A stretch of DNA of 64,000 bases from Symbiodinium natans (GCA_905221605.1 CAJNDS010000003.1:62001-126000); one strand, 5' to 3'. Positions 20,857-31,449 are shown, counted from the stretch's first letter. The notes: a model not told the origin generated them from the letters alone. Numbers and translations: made by a program.

Positions 20857-21512
20857 AACCCTAAACCCTCAAGGGCTTATGCCGGGTGCAGGGCTTAGGG
20901 TTTAGGGTTTAGGACTTGGGATTTGGCCCTTCCCAAGATGAACCCAGACATGAAAAAGCCCTAGCATTTTAGTAAATATACCAACCATCCCCCCCACATC
21001 TTTCGTAGCCACGGCTGTCGTCCGGTAACCCTCAAACCTAAACCCTAAGCCCTAAGCCCTAAGCCCTAAGCCCTAAGCCCTAAGCCCTAAGCCCTAAGAC
21101 CTAAACCCTAAGCCCTCAGCCCTGAACCCTCAGCTATAAACCTTTAAGCGCGCCGGCTTTTGCCATACTAAAGTGCGAGGCCCTGTTATTCTAAATGTGG
21201 CCCTTGCTCGCAAGGTGGCTCTAAACCCTAAACCCTTTAGTTTCTCGGGTTTCAGATCTCGAGCTTGGGTACCTCACGCAAGCCGCTTATCACCTTGTGT
21301 AAGCCGTTCATAAGGGTCCTTTCCTCGCGAAGCATCCCACAACTAGGATAGAAGAGCCCTGTTTGGAGTTTCATGAGTACATAAAGTGAGTAAAAAACTG
21401 GTTAAAACCTGGTTTGGATACTTGCCGTCCTACTTGTAACTATCCATGGCAACTTGCAAGAATGCCCACAAACCTCCCAAAGTCCAAACCCTAAACCCAT
21501 GACCAACCAGTG

Positions 21513-21662
21513 GGTTTAGGGTTTAGGGTTTAGGGTTTAGGGTTTAGGGTTTAGGGTTTAGGGTTTAGGGTTTAGGGTTTAGGGTTTAGGGTTTAGGGTT
21601 TAGGGTTTAGGGTTTAGGTTTTAGGGTTTAGGGTTTAGGGTTTAGGGTTTAGGGTTTAGGGC
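21513..21662 (+). repeat. TTTAGGG tract, about 21 units
   Basis: One of the longest clean tracts. With the CCCTAAA tract at 21745-21810 it brackets an exon in the reversed orientation. Confidence 0.97.
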
Positions 21663-21663
21663 C

Positions 21664-21735
21664 CTCTGCATCCTCTTCAGGCAGGATCATTCTCGGGGCC
21701 GCGCGCGTCGATCGGAACCTCAAGATATCGGCAAT
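21664..21735 (-). CDS. exon in reversed repeat bracket
   Basis: Reads IADILRFRSTRAAPRMILPE. TTTAGGG lies on the left and CCCTAAA on the right, opposite to most exons. Confidence 0.55.
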
Positions 21736-21811
21736 TGGGGGGGCAAACCCTAAACCCTAAACCCTAAACCCTAAACCCTAAACCCTAAACCCTAAACCCT
21801 AAACCCTAAAC

Positions 21812-21887
21812 AAGGCAGCCCAGGTTTGGTCAGCCAGGCCACCCAGAAACCCAATCAACAGGGTGCTCAGCGTGCTCTTGGACTGGA
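21812..21887 (-). CDS. exon with hydrophobic segment
   Basis: Reads STLSTLLIGFLGGLADQTWA, possibly part of a membrane helix. Donor GTTTAGGG lies directly at the edge; TTTAGCG on the right. Confidence 0.6.
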
Positions 21888-22135
21888 CTGCATAATTGTG
21901 GCTCATAAACCCTGAGCCCAGGGTTTAGCGTTTAGGGTTTAGTGTTTAGGGTTCCTAGGCCCAAAAAAGGGGGGGATAAGGGCACGAGGGTACTACTGGG
22001 CATCCTAGGGGTTCTTTGATTGTTTAATTTCGGCTCATAACCCCCTATACCCTAAACCCTAAACCCTAAACCTGAAACCCTAAACCCTAAACCCTAAACC
22101 CTAAACCCTAAACCCTAAACCCTAAACCCCAAGCC

Positions 22136-22235
22136 TTGGGATGCTCCTCCTTATACTAACAGTCCTTAGTCGGGATTACAATAGGGAGGATGGTAGTCAC
22201 GATTAGGGGCTGTTAGTATAAGGGGAACATCCCAA
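22136..22235. mobile_element. fold-back element, family B
   Basis: 100 bp with long inverted ends TTGGGATGCTCCTCCTTATA and TATAAGGGGAACATCCCAA. Copies at 26137, 47092 (broken) and 54314. Confidence 0.85.
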
Positions 22236-22647
22236 CTCATAAGCTTATGTTCCCAGTGACCCAGTGTTTAGGGTTTAGGCTTTGGGGTCCCAAAACCCGC
22301 AAACCCTCAACCCCAAAGCCCAAAACCCCCAGGGTGGCATGCCCAGATAGGACCTCGTGCCTCAAGCAGGAAGGGTTTCAGGGTTTCAGGGTTCAGAGGT
22401 CCGTTGAGCAGGGTTAGAAGTAGGGTCTGGGGTTTAGGTTTAGGGTTGAGGCCCGGTTTAGCATCCACAAGATGTATCGCCCGTGAAGGAGCTTTAGCCC
22501 TGCCCATACTTGGAGGTTCATGGTACTTATTAACCAATTATAACTGTACTTATAACTTATAACCCTATTAGGGCACTTAAGGGGCTTATCCGCCGACCCC
22601 CTTTGTCGGCGTCAAGAAGCTGGACTCTTACTTTTCTCGCTGGACCC

Positions 22648-22923
22648 GCAGTTACCTTTCCCCACGGCACTGCGCGGCCTGCCCCTTCCCTGCCCTAGTT
22701 GTTTTTGGAAGGCGGCCACGCGGATGGAACTGCGCGTTTTTTGTTGGCACCCTTCCCCCCCCCGACCCCTCGCTGGCCTGCCCCTTCCCTGCCCTAGTTG
22801 TTTTTGGAAGGCGGCCACGCGGATGGAACTGCGCGTTTGTTGTTGGCACCCTTCCCCCCCCCGATCGCCGCAATTACCTCTCCCCACGGCACTGCGCGGC
22901 CTGCTTCTTCCCTGCCCTAGTTG
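22648..22923 (+). repeat. GC-rich tandem duplication
   Basis: A unit of about 99 bp (GCCCTAGTTGTTTTTGGAAG ... GGCACCCTTCCCC) occurs twice. It is bracketed by two copies of a CCACGGCACTGCGCGGCCTG block. Related shorter pieces (ACCAAAAACAACCGAATTT, TTGGCTGCACCCTACCC) recur at 22924-23090. It lies just 3' of gene D. Confidence 0.85.
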
Positions 22924-23099
22924 ACCAAAAACAACCGAATTTTGGAAGCATCACGTGTTGGCTGCACCCTACCCACCGGCCAACCCCCCCCCCCCTTACC
23001 CCCTTCCTCCCGCCCCCTACCCCCCCCTGCCTACCAAAAACAACCGAATTTGTTTGCGTTGGCTGCACCCTACCCCCCCCCCCCCCCCCCCCTACCTAC

Positions 23100-25565
23100 C
23101 CGGTGTTGTCAGGCGCACACTCCGTCGCCTGGTAGAAGGAGAACAAGTGCCGATGTTTGCGCAGCCAGTCTGTTGCTGCGGAAATATCTCCTTGCAGTAC
23201 CTACCCATGGGCAACAAGAAAAAAAGCACTGCCACGACATTTGGCCATGTATGTGCTGCGCCTCCCTGATCTGCGCCAGGCGACGTCGGCCCAGCTTGCC
23301 ATTGTCCTGCGCAGTCTTGCCGCGCCCGACCGGCCTCGAGTGCTCCGAGCTGCTGCTACAACCTCACCGACACACAAAACGCCCGGCGCAGGCTTCGCCA
23401 GATGTTTCCGCGCCGTCCGAACCTGCTGCCAGGCTGCTTGTAAGGCAGTCGCCCTCCCGCCCTGAGAACAGCCTCCACTGCGGCCGCTGCTTTTTGCCAG
23501 TCCAGACGTGGATACTCCACGAACCGGAAAGAGCCGATTTCTCTCAAAAAGGCGTCAAAGTTCGCCTGGGCAACCACTCGGTACACGCGCCGCTGAACCA
23601 CGCGCAACACACACACACACATGCATGTCTGCGCGCCTGACTGACCAGGATGCACCGCAGAAGAGATACATTCAGAAAGGCACAGCGCCATGTCTGGCTG
23701 CGGAGATCTTCCAGCAGCCACGAGGCCCTGTCTGCCTCGCGATGCACCTGTGGGAGAGGCGTTGGGCTGCTTCAGCGCAAAAAATCCTGCTGCGACGTCT
23801 CATTCCTGTCTGCAACTCGCGGAACTACTTTCCGCATTGTCGGCCGAGACGCATTTGTGATGCGCCAAGTGCAGAGACGCTCTGCGGCCCAGCACGGCAG
23901 GCCGAAGTCTTGCGCCTAGCTTCGGAGCAGGCGGCGCGCGCCGCCCCTCCTCCCAGAAGGCCGGGGAGGACGCTGGCTCTGTCCTACGCTTTGTTCCTGT
24001 CTTGCACACCCTGTTTCAAAACCGAGCATCCAGACGCAGAAACAGCAGCTGCAGGCGTGCCGCAGCGGTTCGGAAGATTTTGCAGCTGTGTGCTGTGTGT
24101 GCTCGCACCGCTGCGCATGGGCTCGCACGTTGGCGCGCTAATATATGGCTCGGTGCGCTAGCAACGATGGCCTGTGGGAATCTTCGCAAGCGCCTCTGCG
24201 TCAAATCTCCTCCCACAGAGGCAGCGCGGACTTGGCAGATGTGCCGCCGGCATGCCTGCACACCCAGCCTCTATAGTCCGTGCTCTGGCGAGCCTGAGTG
24301 GGAAAACTCTACCACAGGACTCTCTCAGCAATGCATTTGCACCTCGCAGCAGCGGCCGGCGCTCAATGCGCGAAGCGATGCGCGCTGGGCAGCCAACGTC
24401 CGGCATCTGGCGGCTGCCCGCCGTGCTGCGCGCTGTGCGTTCCAGACCGGCGACATCAGCCTTGCAGCCCGGGACTGCTCACGGAACACATTGAACTGGG
24501 CCCGGAACCGGGCGCTCCTCCCCTCACACGCAAGCTTATTGCCCGCAAATCTTTTTTGCGTCGTCGGTGCTCGCAGCTCTTGCTCGTACGCACGCACCTA
24601 CGCCGGAGAGATGAGGCTTCATTTGCCTTTGGGAGAAATCTCACATCGATGAGGTCTGAAAACACACGGACAGGACGTTCCGATGCAACACGGCTCTACA
24701 CTACTCTCCACCTACCTCCACGGCTTCAGCAACCGGGGAGATATCGGCCACCGTCCAGTACAAGGACCCATTTGGGTACCCCGGAGCACCCAACGAAACT
24801 CCTTGCCGTCCTTGCTCATGAGTCCTCCCTGTTTGTTTGCAGCAGCACCGCCGGAGGCTCTTCCAAGTTTGCAGCAACAATAGACCAGGGCAGTCTGAAG
24901 TTTGGACTGTGCGCAGACAGCACATGGCACAGCTGCTTCCAAGTTTGGCACGTGGAAAGCTCTCGGTTCAAGAAGACCTCGGGCAACACTTCCTCCTGGA
25001 AGCAGTTGCACCCGGCAGCAACCACCACGGCATTCCACGGCGCAGTCGAGCCCTCGGCTGACCGACGCTCCGCCTCTCGTCCCTGCAGCTCTGTCACTGC
25101 GGCAGCCACGACCTTGTCCATAGCCTCCTGCGCACAGTCTCTGGCGAAGTGCAGCGCCGGCTTCTTCTTCTTCTTCTTCTGCCCGTGCGCTTCTGGCACC
25201 ACTGCCATGATGGGTTTGTCCAGTTCTGGCACTTGAAAGGACACGCGGGCGATGTGTAATGCGCGATACACATCGTTCGGTACCGACATCTTTGCAGGCA
25301 CAATCCCAAGCTGCACGCGCGTCGGCATATTTTTCGTAGCCGCCCTTGAGGACCCAGTTCTACATAAACAGATCTAAGATGGAAGCCTTCGCTGCAGGTC
25401 CTTCTTCTGGAGACTTCCTCCACACGCGATTGCTGCCAGCACTTCACCCCCCTCGGGCACAGCACGAGAAACAATCCCGGCGCCGGCGGAAGCATCTCCT
25501 AACCAGCCGTATGCCGTGGAGTCGGCCAGCACGATCGTCGCTGCGGGCGCTGTCACTGTCGCCAT
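23100..25565 (-). CDS. gene D: multi-exon gene with start codon
   Basis: A 2.5-kb block free of telomere repeats. ATG at 25565-25563 opens MATVTAPAATIVLADSTAYG. Exon 2 (25359-25284, acceptor TTTATGTAG) reads NWVLKGGYEKYADARAAWDC. A 52-nt intron (GTACCG...TTTCAAG) leads in frame to exon 3 (from 25231), which reads VPELDKPIMAVVPEAHG, a Lys run, then EAMDKVVAAAVTELQGREAE. Further protein-like pieces are GSLYWTVADISPVAEAVE (about 24750, donor GTAGGTGG), DLIDVRFLPKANEASSLRR (about 24640), FDAFLREIGSFRFVEYPRL (about 23540) and DWLRKHRHLFSFYQATE (about 23130, donor GTAGGTAG). Not every junction was resolved. Composition is GC-rich. No family recognised. Confidence 0.65.
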
Positions 25566-25569
25566 AGCC

Positions 25570-25600
25570 GCGTGCAGGTTAAACAAAATGTACTGTAAGC
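25570..25600 (-). promoter_or_regulatory. possible spliced-leader acceptor of gene D
   Basis: About 25 nt before the ATG the sense strand reads ACTTTGCTTACAG, a pyrimidine-rich stretch with AG. In dinoflagellates a 22-nt leader is trans-spliced to such sites. The position fits, but only a transcript would prove it. Confidence 0.4.
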
Positions 25601-25859
25601 AAAGTTGAGGAAAACACAAAAATTGACACATTCCATGTTTTTATTGTTTGTCTCGTTCGTGTGTTGCAGTGCATAGTACTGCATCCTGGTAGACACCATG
25701 CCAGGACTCCTTGATCAAACGCTTAGAGAAACCCCAACCCTGTGACGGATCTGCTCGCCCCGCGCGTCTGCCTGCGCTGCCCGCCCATGGGCGCAGCCCC
25801 TTAAAATAAGTGGGTTAGAAGTACGGCTCCTCAAGGTTAAACTACTAATTGCTTAAGAA

Positions 25860-25993
25860 CCCCCCCCCCCAAAAAAAAAAAAAAAAAAAAAAAAAAAAAC
25901 AAAAAAAACAAAAATGATTCACTCCTCCTTATAAGGGCAATATAAGTTTTGTTTCTCTTTTTTTTTGGGGGGGGTGGGGGGGGGTGGGGGGCG
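25860..25993 (+). repeat. C-run, A-run and G-run low complexity
   Basis: C11 followed by about 28 A, then T- and G-runs at 25959-25993. Possibly a decayed fold-back, as the C/A and T/G runs are complementary. Confidence 0.85.
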
Positions 25994-26136
25994 GGGCGGG
26001 GGCGGAGGGTTCTTTTAGTAAAGGGAAACCCCAAAATCCTCAAACCGCTATGAGACCCTAAGCCCCGAAACCCTTAAGCCCGAAAGCCTCTGAACCCGAA
26101 AACCCTGAAACCCTCAAACCAGCAAACCCCAAAACT

Positions 26137-26235
26137 TGGGATGTTCCCCCTAATACTAACAGTCCTTGATCGGGATTATGATATGGGGCACAAAAATCCC
26201 TGCTAAGGACTGTTAGTATAAGGGGCAACATCCCA
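26137..26235. mobile_element. fold-back element, family B
   Basis: Ends TGGGATGTTCCCCCTAATAC and GTATAAGGGGCAACATCCCA; the centre matches the 22.1 kb copy (GTCCTTGATCGGGATTA). Confidence 0.85.
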
Positions 26236-26305
26236 GCCCAAAACCCGAACCCCTAAACCCTAAACCCTAAACCCCCAAAGACCCTAGACCCCTAAAGCCT
26301 CAAAC

Positions 26306-26355
26306 CCTCATCTCGGGGCCCAGGCATGCTGCCCCTTAGGCGCTTCACCTCTTTC
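26306..26355 (-). CDS. short exon
   Basis: Reads LKEVKRLRGSMPGPRDE; donor GTTTGAGG. Repeats flank it in the usual order. Confidence 0.5.
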
Positions 26356-26521
26356 AGGGTTTGGGGTTTAGGGTTCAGGGTGTAGGGTTTAGGGTTTAGG
26401 GTTTAGGGTGACAAGCTAGAACTAATTTAGTCGTTTCGTTTCGGGGTACCATCTCCCTCCCCCCCACGCCTCTATGCCGCAACTCGAATATCAACCCTGA
26501 ACCCTTAACCCTAAGCCTCTT

Positions 26522-26584
26522 TAGTGTGCGTCAGATCAGATTGGCACAAGGAGATCCACTGCGCCCGCGCAAGGTCCTTTCTTG
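26522..26584 (-). CDS. exon, unknown protein
   Basis: Reads RKDLARAQWISLCQSDLTHT. Confidence 0.5.
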
Positions 26585-26721
26585 TAAGCTCTTGTGACTT
26601 AGTAAGTAGGGTTGGTAAGGTGGGTTATGGAGAATATACAACCCCTTACTACACCTTATACAGGCCCCACCTAACTCGCCCCCAAATAACCCCTAATTAA
26701 GGTCCCTTCAACGGGTCCTTC

Positions 26722-26738
26722 ACTCTTCTCTCTCTCTC

Positions 26739-26771
<33 letters not shown>

Positions 26772-26772
26772 T
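26722..26772 (+). repeat. (CT)n microsatellite
   Basis: About 24 CT units with one interruption. A second (CT)n block is at 28786-28880. Confidence 0.95.
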
Positions 26773-26825
26773 TCTAACTCTCTCCCATTTAGTCCCTTGA
26801 AAGGTCTTCTGCGTCTGGGGGGAGA

Positions 26826-26905
26826 GCCTAAGAAGCTGCCATGCCACATTCGCAACGCACTGACACCGAGGCTCCTGAACCTGAAGTGCCCATTGGCCTG
26901 CCCTG
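26826..26905 (-). CDS. exon, unknown protein
   Basis: After TGCAGGGCAG the minus strand reads ANGHFRFRSLGVSALRMWHG. The plus strand is open too. Confidence 0.45.
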
Positions 26906-26945
26906 CAGGCCCTAAACCCTAAGCCCTAAACACTAAACCCTAAAC

Positions 26946-27016
26946 CCGAAAGCGCAGAGCCTGCTTCTTCCCCGGCAGGCCGTGGAATGCTTGGTGCGCC
27001 GCCTTATAGTTGTCGT
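26946..27016 (-). CDS. exon, unknown protein
   Basis: Acceptor AACCCCTAG, donor GTTTAGGG. Reads DDNYKAAHQAFHGLPGKKQA. Confidence 0.65.
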
Positions 27017-27034
27017 CTAGGGGTTTGGGGTTTA

Positions 27035-27125
27035 GGGTTTAAGGTTAACGGGTTAACGGGTTTACGGGTCAACGGGTTCACGGGTTAAGGGGTTAAAGGG
27101 TTAAAGGGTTAACGGGTAAAGGGTT
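27035..27125 (+). repeat. GGTTAACG / GGTTAAAG variant array
   Basis: Units such as GGGTTAAC, GGGTTTAC and GGGTTAAA; another local telomere-like variant. Confidence 0.85.
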
Positions 27126-27335
27126 TAGGCCCCTACTATCCGCATTTCTCCCTTCAAGTTAACACCCCCCCTGTCCCTAAACCCGAACCCCTAACCCCTA
27201 ACCCCTAAACCCTAAACCCTAAACCCAAAACCTTAAACCCTGCACCCTTTAAACCTTGAGGTTTGGGCATCAGGTTTGGAGCCTTGGGATGCAGCAGGGT
27301 TTAGGGTTTAGGGTTTAGGGTTTAGGGTTTAGGGT

Positions 27336-27374
<39 letters not shown>

Positions 27375-27584
27375 GGTTTAGGGTTTAGGGTTTACTGTAC
27401 CAGCTTCGATTTGGGTTTCACCCCTAAACCCTAAACCCTGAACGCTAAAAAACCCTAAAATCTAAAACCTAACTCCCCAAACCAGACCAAAAGCCCAACA
27501 CCCCAAACCAAAAAACAACTGAACTCGGCCATAAACCCTAAACCCTAAACCCTACGAACCCCAAAAACCCCAGTCCTTCACAAG

Positions 27585-27682
27585 CCCGCGCTTGGTTTTG
27601 GTGAGGCCGCTGCTCGTGCGGCTGCCACGGAGCCGCAGCGCCAACAAGGCCTGGTCGAAAGGGCGCCGGGCGTTTTTGCGGC
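27585..27682 (-). CDS. exon, unknown protein
   Basis: Acceptor CGCCTAAG; contains RPFDQALLALRLRGSRTSSG. Confidence 0.55.
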
Positions 27683-27799
27683 TTAGGCGTGGGGTTCTGC
27701 CCTAAACCCTAAACCCTAAACCCTAAACCCTAAACCCTAAACCCTAAACCCTAAACCCTAAACTAAAACCCAGGATTTTTTGGGCTCAGGGCTTAAGGT

Positions 27800-27893
27800 G
27801 TAGCATTCATCTCATGTGAGACGGTTTCAGCACAGGGCCTGTGGAAAGACCAATTCCCTGCTACAGGGGTGCTGGTCGATATCTTGGGTGCGA
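27800..27893 (-). CDS. exon, unknown protein
   Basis: Reads IAPKISTSTPVAGNWSFHRP. Confidence 0.5.
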
Positions 27894-27934
27894 TGTAAAG
27901 CCCAAAGTTTAGGGTTTAGGGTTTAGGGCCAGGC

Positions 27935-28140
27935 CTTGCGAGTACATCAAAACCGCCAGCGGGGTTTGGAGTTCAACTTGCAATGTCGGCTATGAACCTG
28001 CGAAATCCGAGCAGTTTTCTCAGGCTCGGGAAGCCAGCAGACAAAACACAACGCCCCCCCTGCCCCAGGTCCATGTGATCAAACACGCCTTATCGCCTGG
28101 CTCAGGCTGCTGTCAGGAGCGGCGTGGAGTATCTTTGACC
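27935..28140. other. unique GC-rich island, coding unclear
   Basis: The plus strand is open for about 65 codons. The minus strand has a stretch (LRKLLGFRRFIADIAS) vaguely like the Ty3/gypsy reverse-transcriptase F-L-G-...-R-R-F-I block, between stops. I cannot choose. Confidence 0.35.
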
Positions 28141-28165
28141 CTAAACCCTATCCCCGAAACCCTAA

Positions 28166-28276
28166 CTAGACCCAAGAATAACCTAGGAATGTAAAAGGTG
28201 ACCTTTCTTGGGTTGAAGGGGCTTCTAAGGAAACCCAAACCTTAACAAAAGCGAATAAGGGCCTACTCTGGTCCTA
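28166..28276. mobile_element. fold-back element, family E
   Basis: Ends CTAGACCCAAGAATA and CTACTCTGGTCCTAG; the inner part matches the 3.2 kb copy. Confidence 0.75.
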
Positions 28277-28344
28277 GCTGAACCCTGTTGTTACCCCCTG
28301 GCAGCCGTCGGGTTGGGGTTCCGAACCTGCAGTTCGTCATGCAT

Positions 28345-28428
28345 GCAGTCTTACCCTTAAGGGTTTAGGGTTTAGGGTTTAACCGTGCAGTCTTACCCTT
28401 AAGGGTTTAGGGTTTAGGGTTTAACCGT
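28345..28428 (+). repeat. 42-bp tandem duplication across a telomere junction
   Basis: Two exact copies of GCAGTCTTACCCTTAAGGG plus two TTTAGGG-type units and TTTAACCGT. Confidence 0.9.
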
Positions 28429-28672
28429 TTAGGGTTTAACCGTTTAGGGTTTAGGGCTTAGGGTTTGGGGTTCCTAGACCCAAACCCAAAACCCTGGGCT
28501 TGGATTTAAAGACTGGGGTGCCTCGTAGAACTTGGAACTGGAAAGCTCAGAACTTCCACGAAGGCCCGAATGACACTCTAAGCTAGGTGCAACCATCTCC
28601 CTAAACCCTAAACCCTAAACCCTAAACCCTAAACCCTAAACCCTAAACCCTAAACGTGGGCTTCACCAGGCT

Positions 28673-28757
28673 TCAGTCAAGCAACACGCGAGCAAAACAG
28701 GGACCGAGGGTTGTTACAAAAAGGGCCTCCTGCTGAGCTCCTGCTGCCTTCTTAGGT
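28673..28757 (-). CDS. exon ending in a stop
   Basis: Reads KKAAGAQQEALFVTTLGPCF then ARVLLD and TGA (28675-28673); a likely terminal exon. The (CT)n block 28786-28880 precedes it. Confidence 0.5.
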
Positions 28758-28892
28758 ATATGGGAACGATATAAAGTAGATCTATACTCTTTCTCTCTCT
28801 CTCTCTCTTTTCTCTCTCTCTCTCTCTTTTCTCTCTCTTTTTGTTTCTCACTCTCTCTCTCTCTCTCTCGCTCTCTGTCTCGCCCTCTCCCT

Positions 28893-28979
28893 GAACCAGT
28901 TGGACTGAGGGTCCTTCCGAGTATTCCTTCGCTTGGGCATCTGGGGCCCTGGCGGAGCAGCTGGCCGGGATGCCTCAAT
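28893..28979 (-). CDS. exon, unknown protein
   Basis: Acceptor GTGGCCTAG; contains PQMPKRRNTRKDPQSNWFRE, basic. Confidence 0.55.
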
Positions 28980-29511
28980 CTAGGCCACCGGTAAGCTAGG
29001 AACAAAGAGGGTTAGGGTTTAGCGTTTAGCGTTTAGCGTTTAGGGTATAGGGTTTAGGGTTTGGGGTTTAGGGTTTAGGGTTTAGTGTTTAGGGTTCAGG
29101 GTTCAGGGTGTAGGGTTTAGGGTTCCCTGCGTACCTTGCCCCCCTTCGTCGCTTAAGAACCTGGGGTTTACGGTTTAAGGCCAAGAGGGGTTTGAGCTTC
29201 ATTCCCTGGGTCTGATGACAGTACCTTGAGCCCTAAACCCTGAACCCCAAATTAGGGCACTTCACACGCGCCCAACACTTCGATCTACCCTATGCTTCAA
29301 TGCCCCAAACGGGATGCAGTCCACCTTGGGTTATGCACTTACAAAAGTTTTGAACTTTACAACGCTCGTCGCAACCGTCAGGCAAGGTGTATGGGTAGGG
29401 TCTCGAATTAGGGTCCCTGTTGGGGTCCTTTTCTAGGGCGCCGTACTAGGCGGGTACCCAAAAAGGGACCATAATTCGGAGAACTGCCCGTATATCCATT
29501 GTACATTGTAA

Positions 29512-29590
29512 CCTCGAAGGCTTTCCGAGCGCTTGGCAGGTGGATCGTCGTCTGCCTGCATCGCTACTGGCCCGCCTGCCAGCACCAAGG
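29512..29590 (-). CDS. exon, unknown protein
   Basis: Reads LVLAGGPVAMQADDDPPAKR, followed by SESLRG. Confidence 0.5.
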
Positions 29591-29596
29591 CGCTAA

Positions 29597-29787
29597 ACCC
29601 TAAACCCTATAAACCCTATAAACCCTATAAACCCTATAAACCCTATAAACCCTATAAACCCTATAAACCCTATAAACCCTATAAACCCTATAAACCCTAT
29701 AAACCCTATAAACCCTATAAACCCTATAAACCCTATAAACCCTATAAACCCTATAAACCCTATAAACCCTATAAACCCTATAAACCC
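29597..29787 (+). repeat. AAACCCTAT nine-base array
   Basis: About 21 identical AAACCCTAT units, then three CCCTAGA units. The Lys-Pro-Tyr frame across it is an artefact. Confidence 0.97.
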
Positions 29788-29957
29788 TAAACCCTAGACC
29801 CTAGACCCTAGACCCTAAACCCAACCAAGAACAAAACAAGGAGGAAGACACACACACACCCCGCATTCAACCATGCCCACGATTGGATTCAAAACCCGAA
29901 CCGAGTTGCGGATCCAAGGAGCCCTAAAACCTAAACCCTAAACCCTAAACCCTAAAC

Positions 29958-30037
29958 CCCCTCAAAGCACAAGGCCTTGGCAAGAACGGGCCGGGCGCGG
30001 AGCAGGGCCGAAGACTTCCTTGTCCTGGACCGGCTGA
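29958..30037 (-). CDS. exon, unknown protein
   Basis: Acceptor ACTTTGAG, donor GTTTAGGG. Contains QPVQDKEVFGPAPRPARSCQ. The plus strand is open as well. Confidence 0.5.
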
Positions 30038-30144
30038 CTCAAAGTTAGATTTAGGGTTTAGGGTTTAGGGTTTAGGGTTTAGGGTTTAGGGTTTAGGGTT
30101 TAGGGTTTAGGGTTTAGGAGTTAAGGGCTCTGGGGTAGACCAGA

Positions 30145-30340
30145 AGGTTTAGGAGCCTCTGGAAAAGAGAAGCATCTGCGTGGGGTGAAGTCGTTGCTGT
30201 ATGTAGTAGTAACTTCGATGAGGAAATGGGCGTGACTTGTCACCGTTCCTGTTGTTGGTGCCGGCTCTGAACACTTGTACCTGCTCTTGGTTCTTTGCTG
30301 CCATGCTGAGAACTTGCAAAAATGGAACAAACTCCACACA
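30145..30340 (-). CDS. probable exon region
   Basis: Two minus frames are open for about 60 codons, one with EPAPTTGTVTSHAHFLIEV, the other with MAAKNQEQVQVFRAG. A CCCCAAA array (30420-30480) follows on the donor side. Confidence 0.4.
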
Positions 30341-30561
30341 AAACCCTGAACCCTGAACCCCGAACCCTGAAACCTGAACCCTGAACCCTGAAACCTGAAC
30401 CCTGAACCCCGAACTCTGAACCCCAAACCCCAAACCCCAAACCCCAAACCCCAAACCCCAAACCCCAAACCCCAAACCCCAAACCCTAAACCCTAAACCC
30501 TAAACCCTAAACCCTAAACCCCAAACCCTAAACCCTAAACCCCACACCCCACATTCACTCC

Positions 30562-30650
30562 AGGCCTGGGGCAGCCGCGATCGGCGGCCAGCTACGTCCC
30601 GGAAGCGTTGCCATTCACAGAGCATCGGGTCCCAGGTTCCCACAGAGCCC
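30562..30650 (-). CDS. exon, unknown protein
   Basis: Reads SVGTWDPMLCEWQRFRDVAG then RRSRLPQAW. Flanked by CCCTAAA on the left and a long TTTAGGG tract on the right. Confidence 0.6.
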
Positions 30651-30672
30651 AAATACCCCCCTTTTTTAACGG

Positions 30673-30804
30673 GGTTTAGGGTTTAGGGTTTAGGGTTTAG
30701 GGTTTAGGGTTTAGGGTTTAGGGTTTAGGGTTACAGTTTAGGGTTTAGGGTTTAGGGTTTAGGGTTTAGGGTTTAGGGTTTAGGGTTTAGGGTTTAGGGT
30801 TTAC
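30673..30804 (+). repeat. TTTAGGG tract with one break
   Basis: About 18 units interrupted once by a TTACAG unit. Confidence 0.95.
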
Positions 30805-31245
30805 GGATTTAGGGTTTGGGGTCTGGGGTTTGGGGTTTAAGAGTTTAGGAGGCATACGCCTGAATTTATATAGGGACCGTGAAGATGATGTATGGGATAT
30901 TCCTTAATTCATGGGGTCTTGGGCTCAACGGGTTCCCAGAATCAACAGGAAGAAAAGGGGCACACGTCGGTGGGTGAATGAGGTTTCGCAAGCCCCAAAA
31001 AAAAGAGTAAGTCAAAAGTTGTGTCATGAGATAGGGCAGGTATGCCTTGCCCCTAAACCCTAAACCCTAAACCCTAAATCCTGAACCCTACATGCTGAGC
31101 CATTCCTACCAAGCCAGTCAGGGACAACTTATGAGGCAAGAAGGAGGAGGAGCGCACAAGCACCTTAAACCCTAAGCCCTAAACCCTAAGTGGGAAATTC
31201 TGTGACACTTCTTGGTAGGATGTCCCGCATATATGAAGACTAAAA

Positions 31246-31336
31246 GCCTTTCTCAGCCCTGAGTGATATCTTGGTCCAAGTTGGCTGCACCACACGCCCT
31301 GCCCAGACCAGCGTTCGGGCTCTGGATTTGGGCATC
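31246..31336 (-). CDS. exon, unknown protein
   Basis: Reads MPKSRARTLVWAGRVVQPTW then TKISLRAEKG, basic. Confidence 0.55.
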
Positions 31337-31350
31337 TTAGGGATGTGAGT

Positions 31351-31449
31351 AGTTCTCTAAATTTAAATTAGGTTCCCTTTTTGGGCCCCCATATAGTACG
31401 GCACCATGCAAACAAGAACCCCCCAAAAGGGAGCTTTGTTTAGAGAGCT
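31351..31449. mobile_element. fold-back element, family G
   Basis: Arms AGTTCTCTAAATTTAAA and TTTGTTTAGAGAGCT; the centre ATATAGTACGGCACC is shared with the 43.2 kb copy. Confidence 0.75.

Noticed and set aside
22921-23640. 239-codon plus-strand frame
   Set aside because: It starts in C-runs (Pro-rich) and is antisense to better minus-strand exons.
24298-25236. 312-codon plus-strand frame
   Set aside because: It is antisense to gene D, is rich in Arg/Ser/Pro as shadow frames of GC-rich exons are, and has no splice context.
27935-28140. Ty3/gypsy reverse transcriptase fragment
   Set aside because: Only one short stretch fits and it lies between stops; too weak to call.
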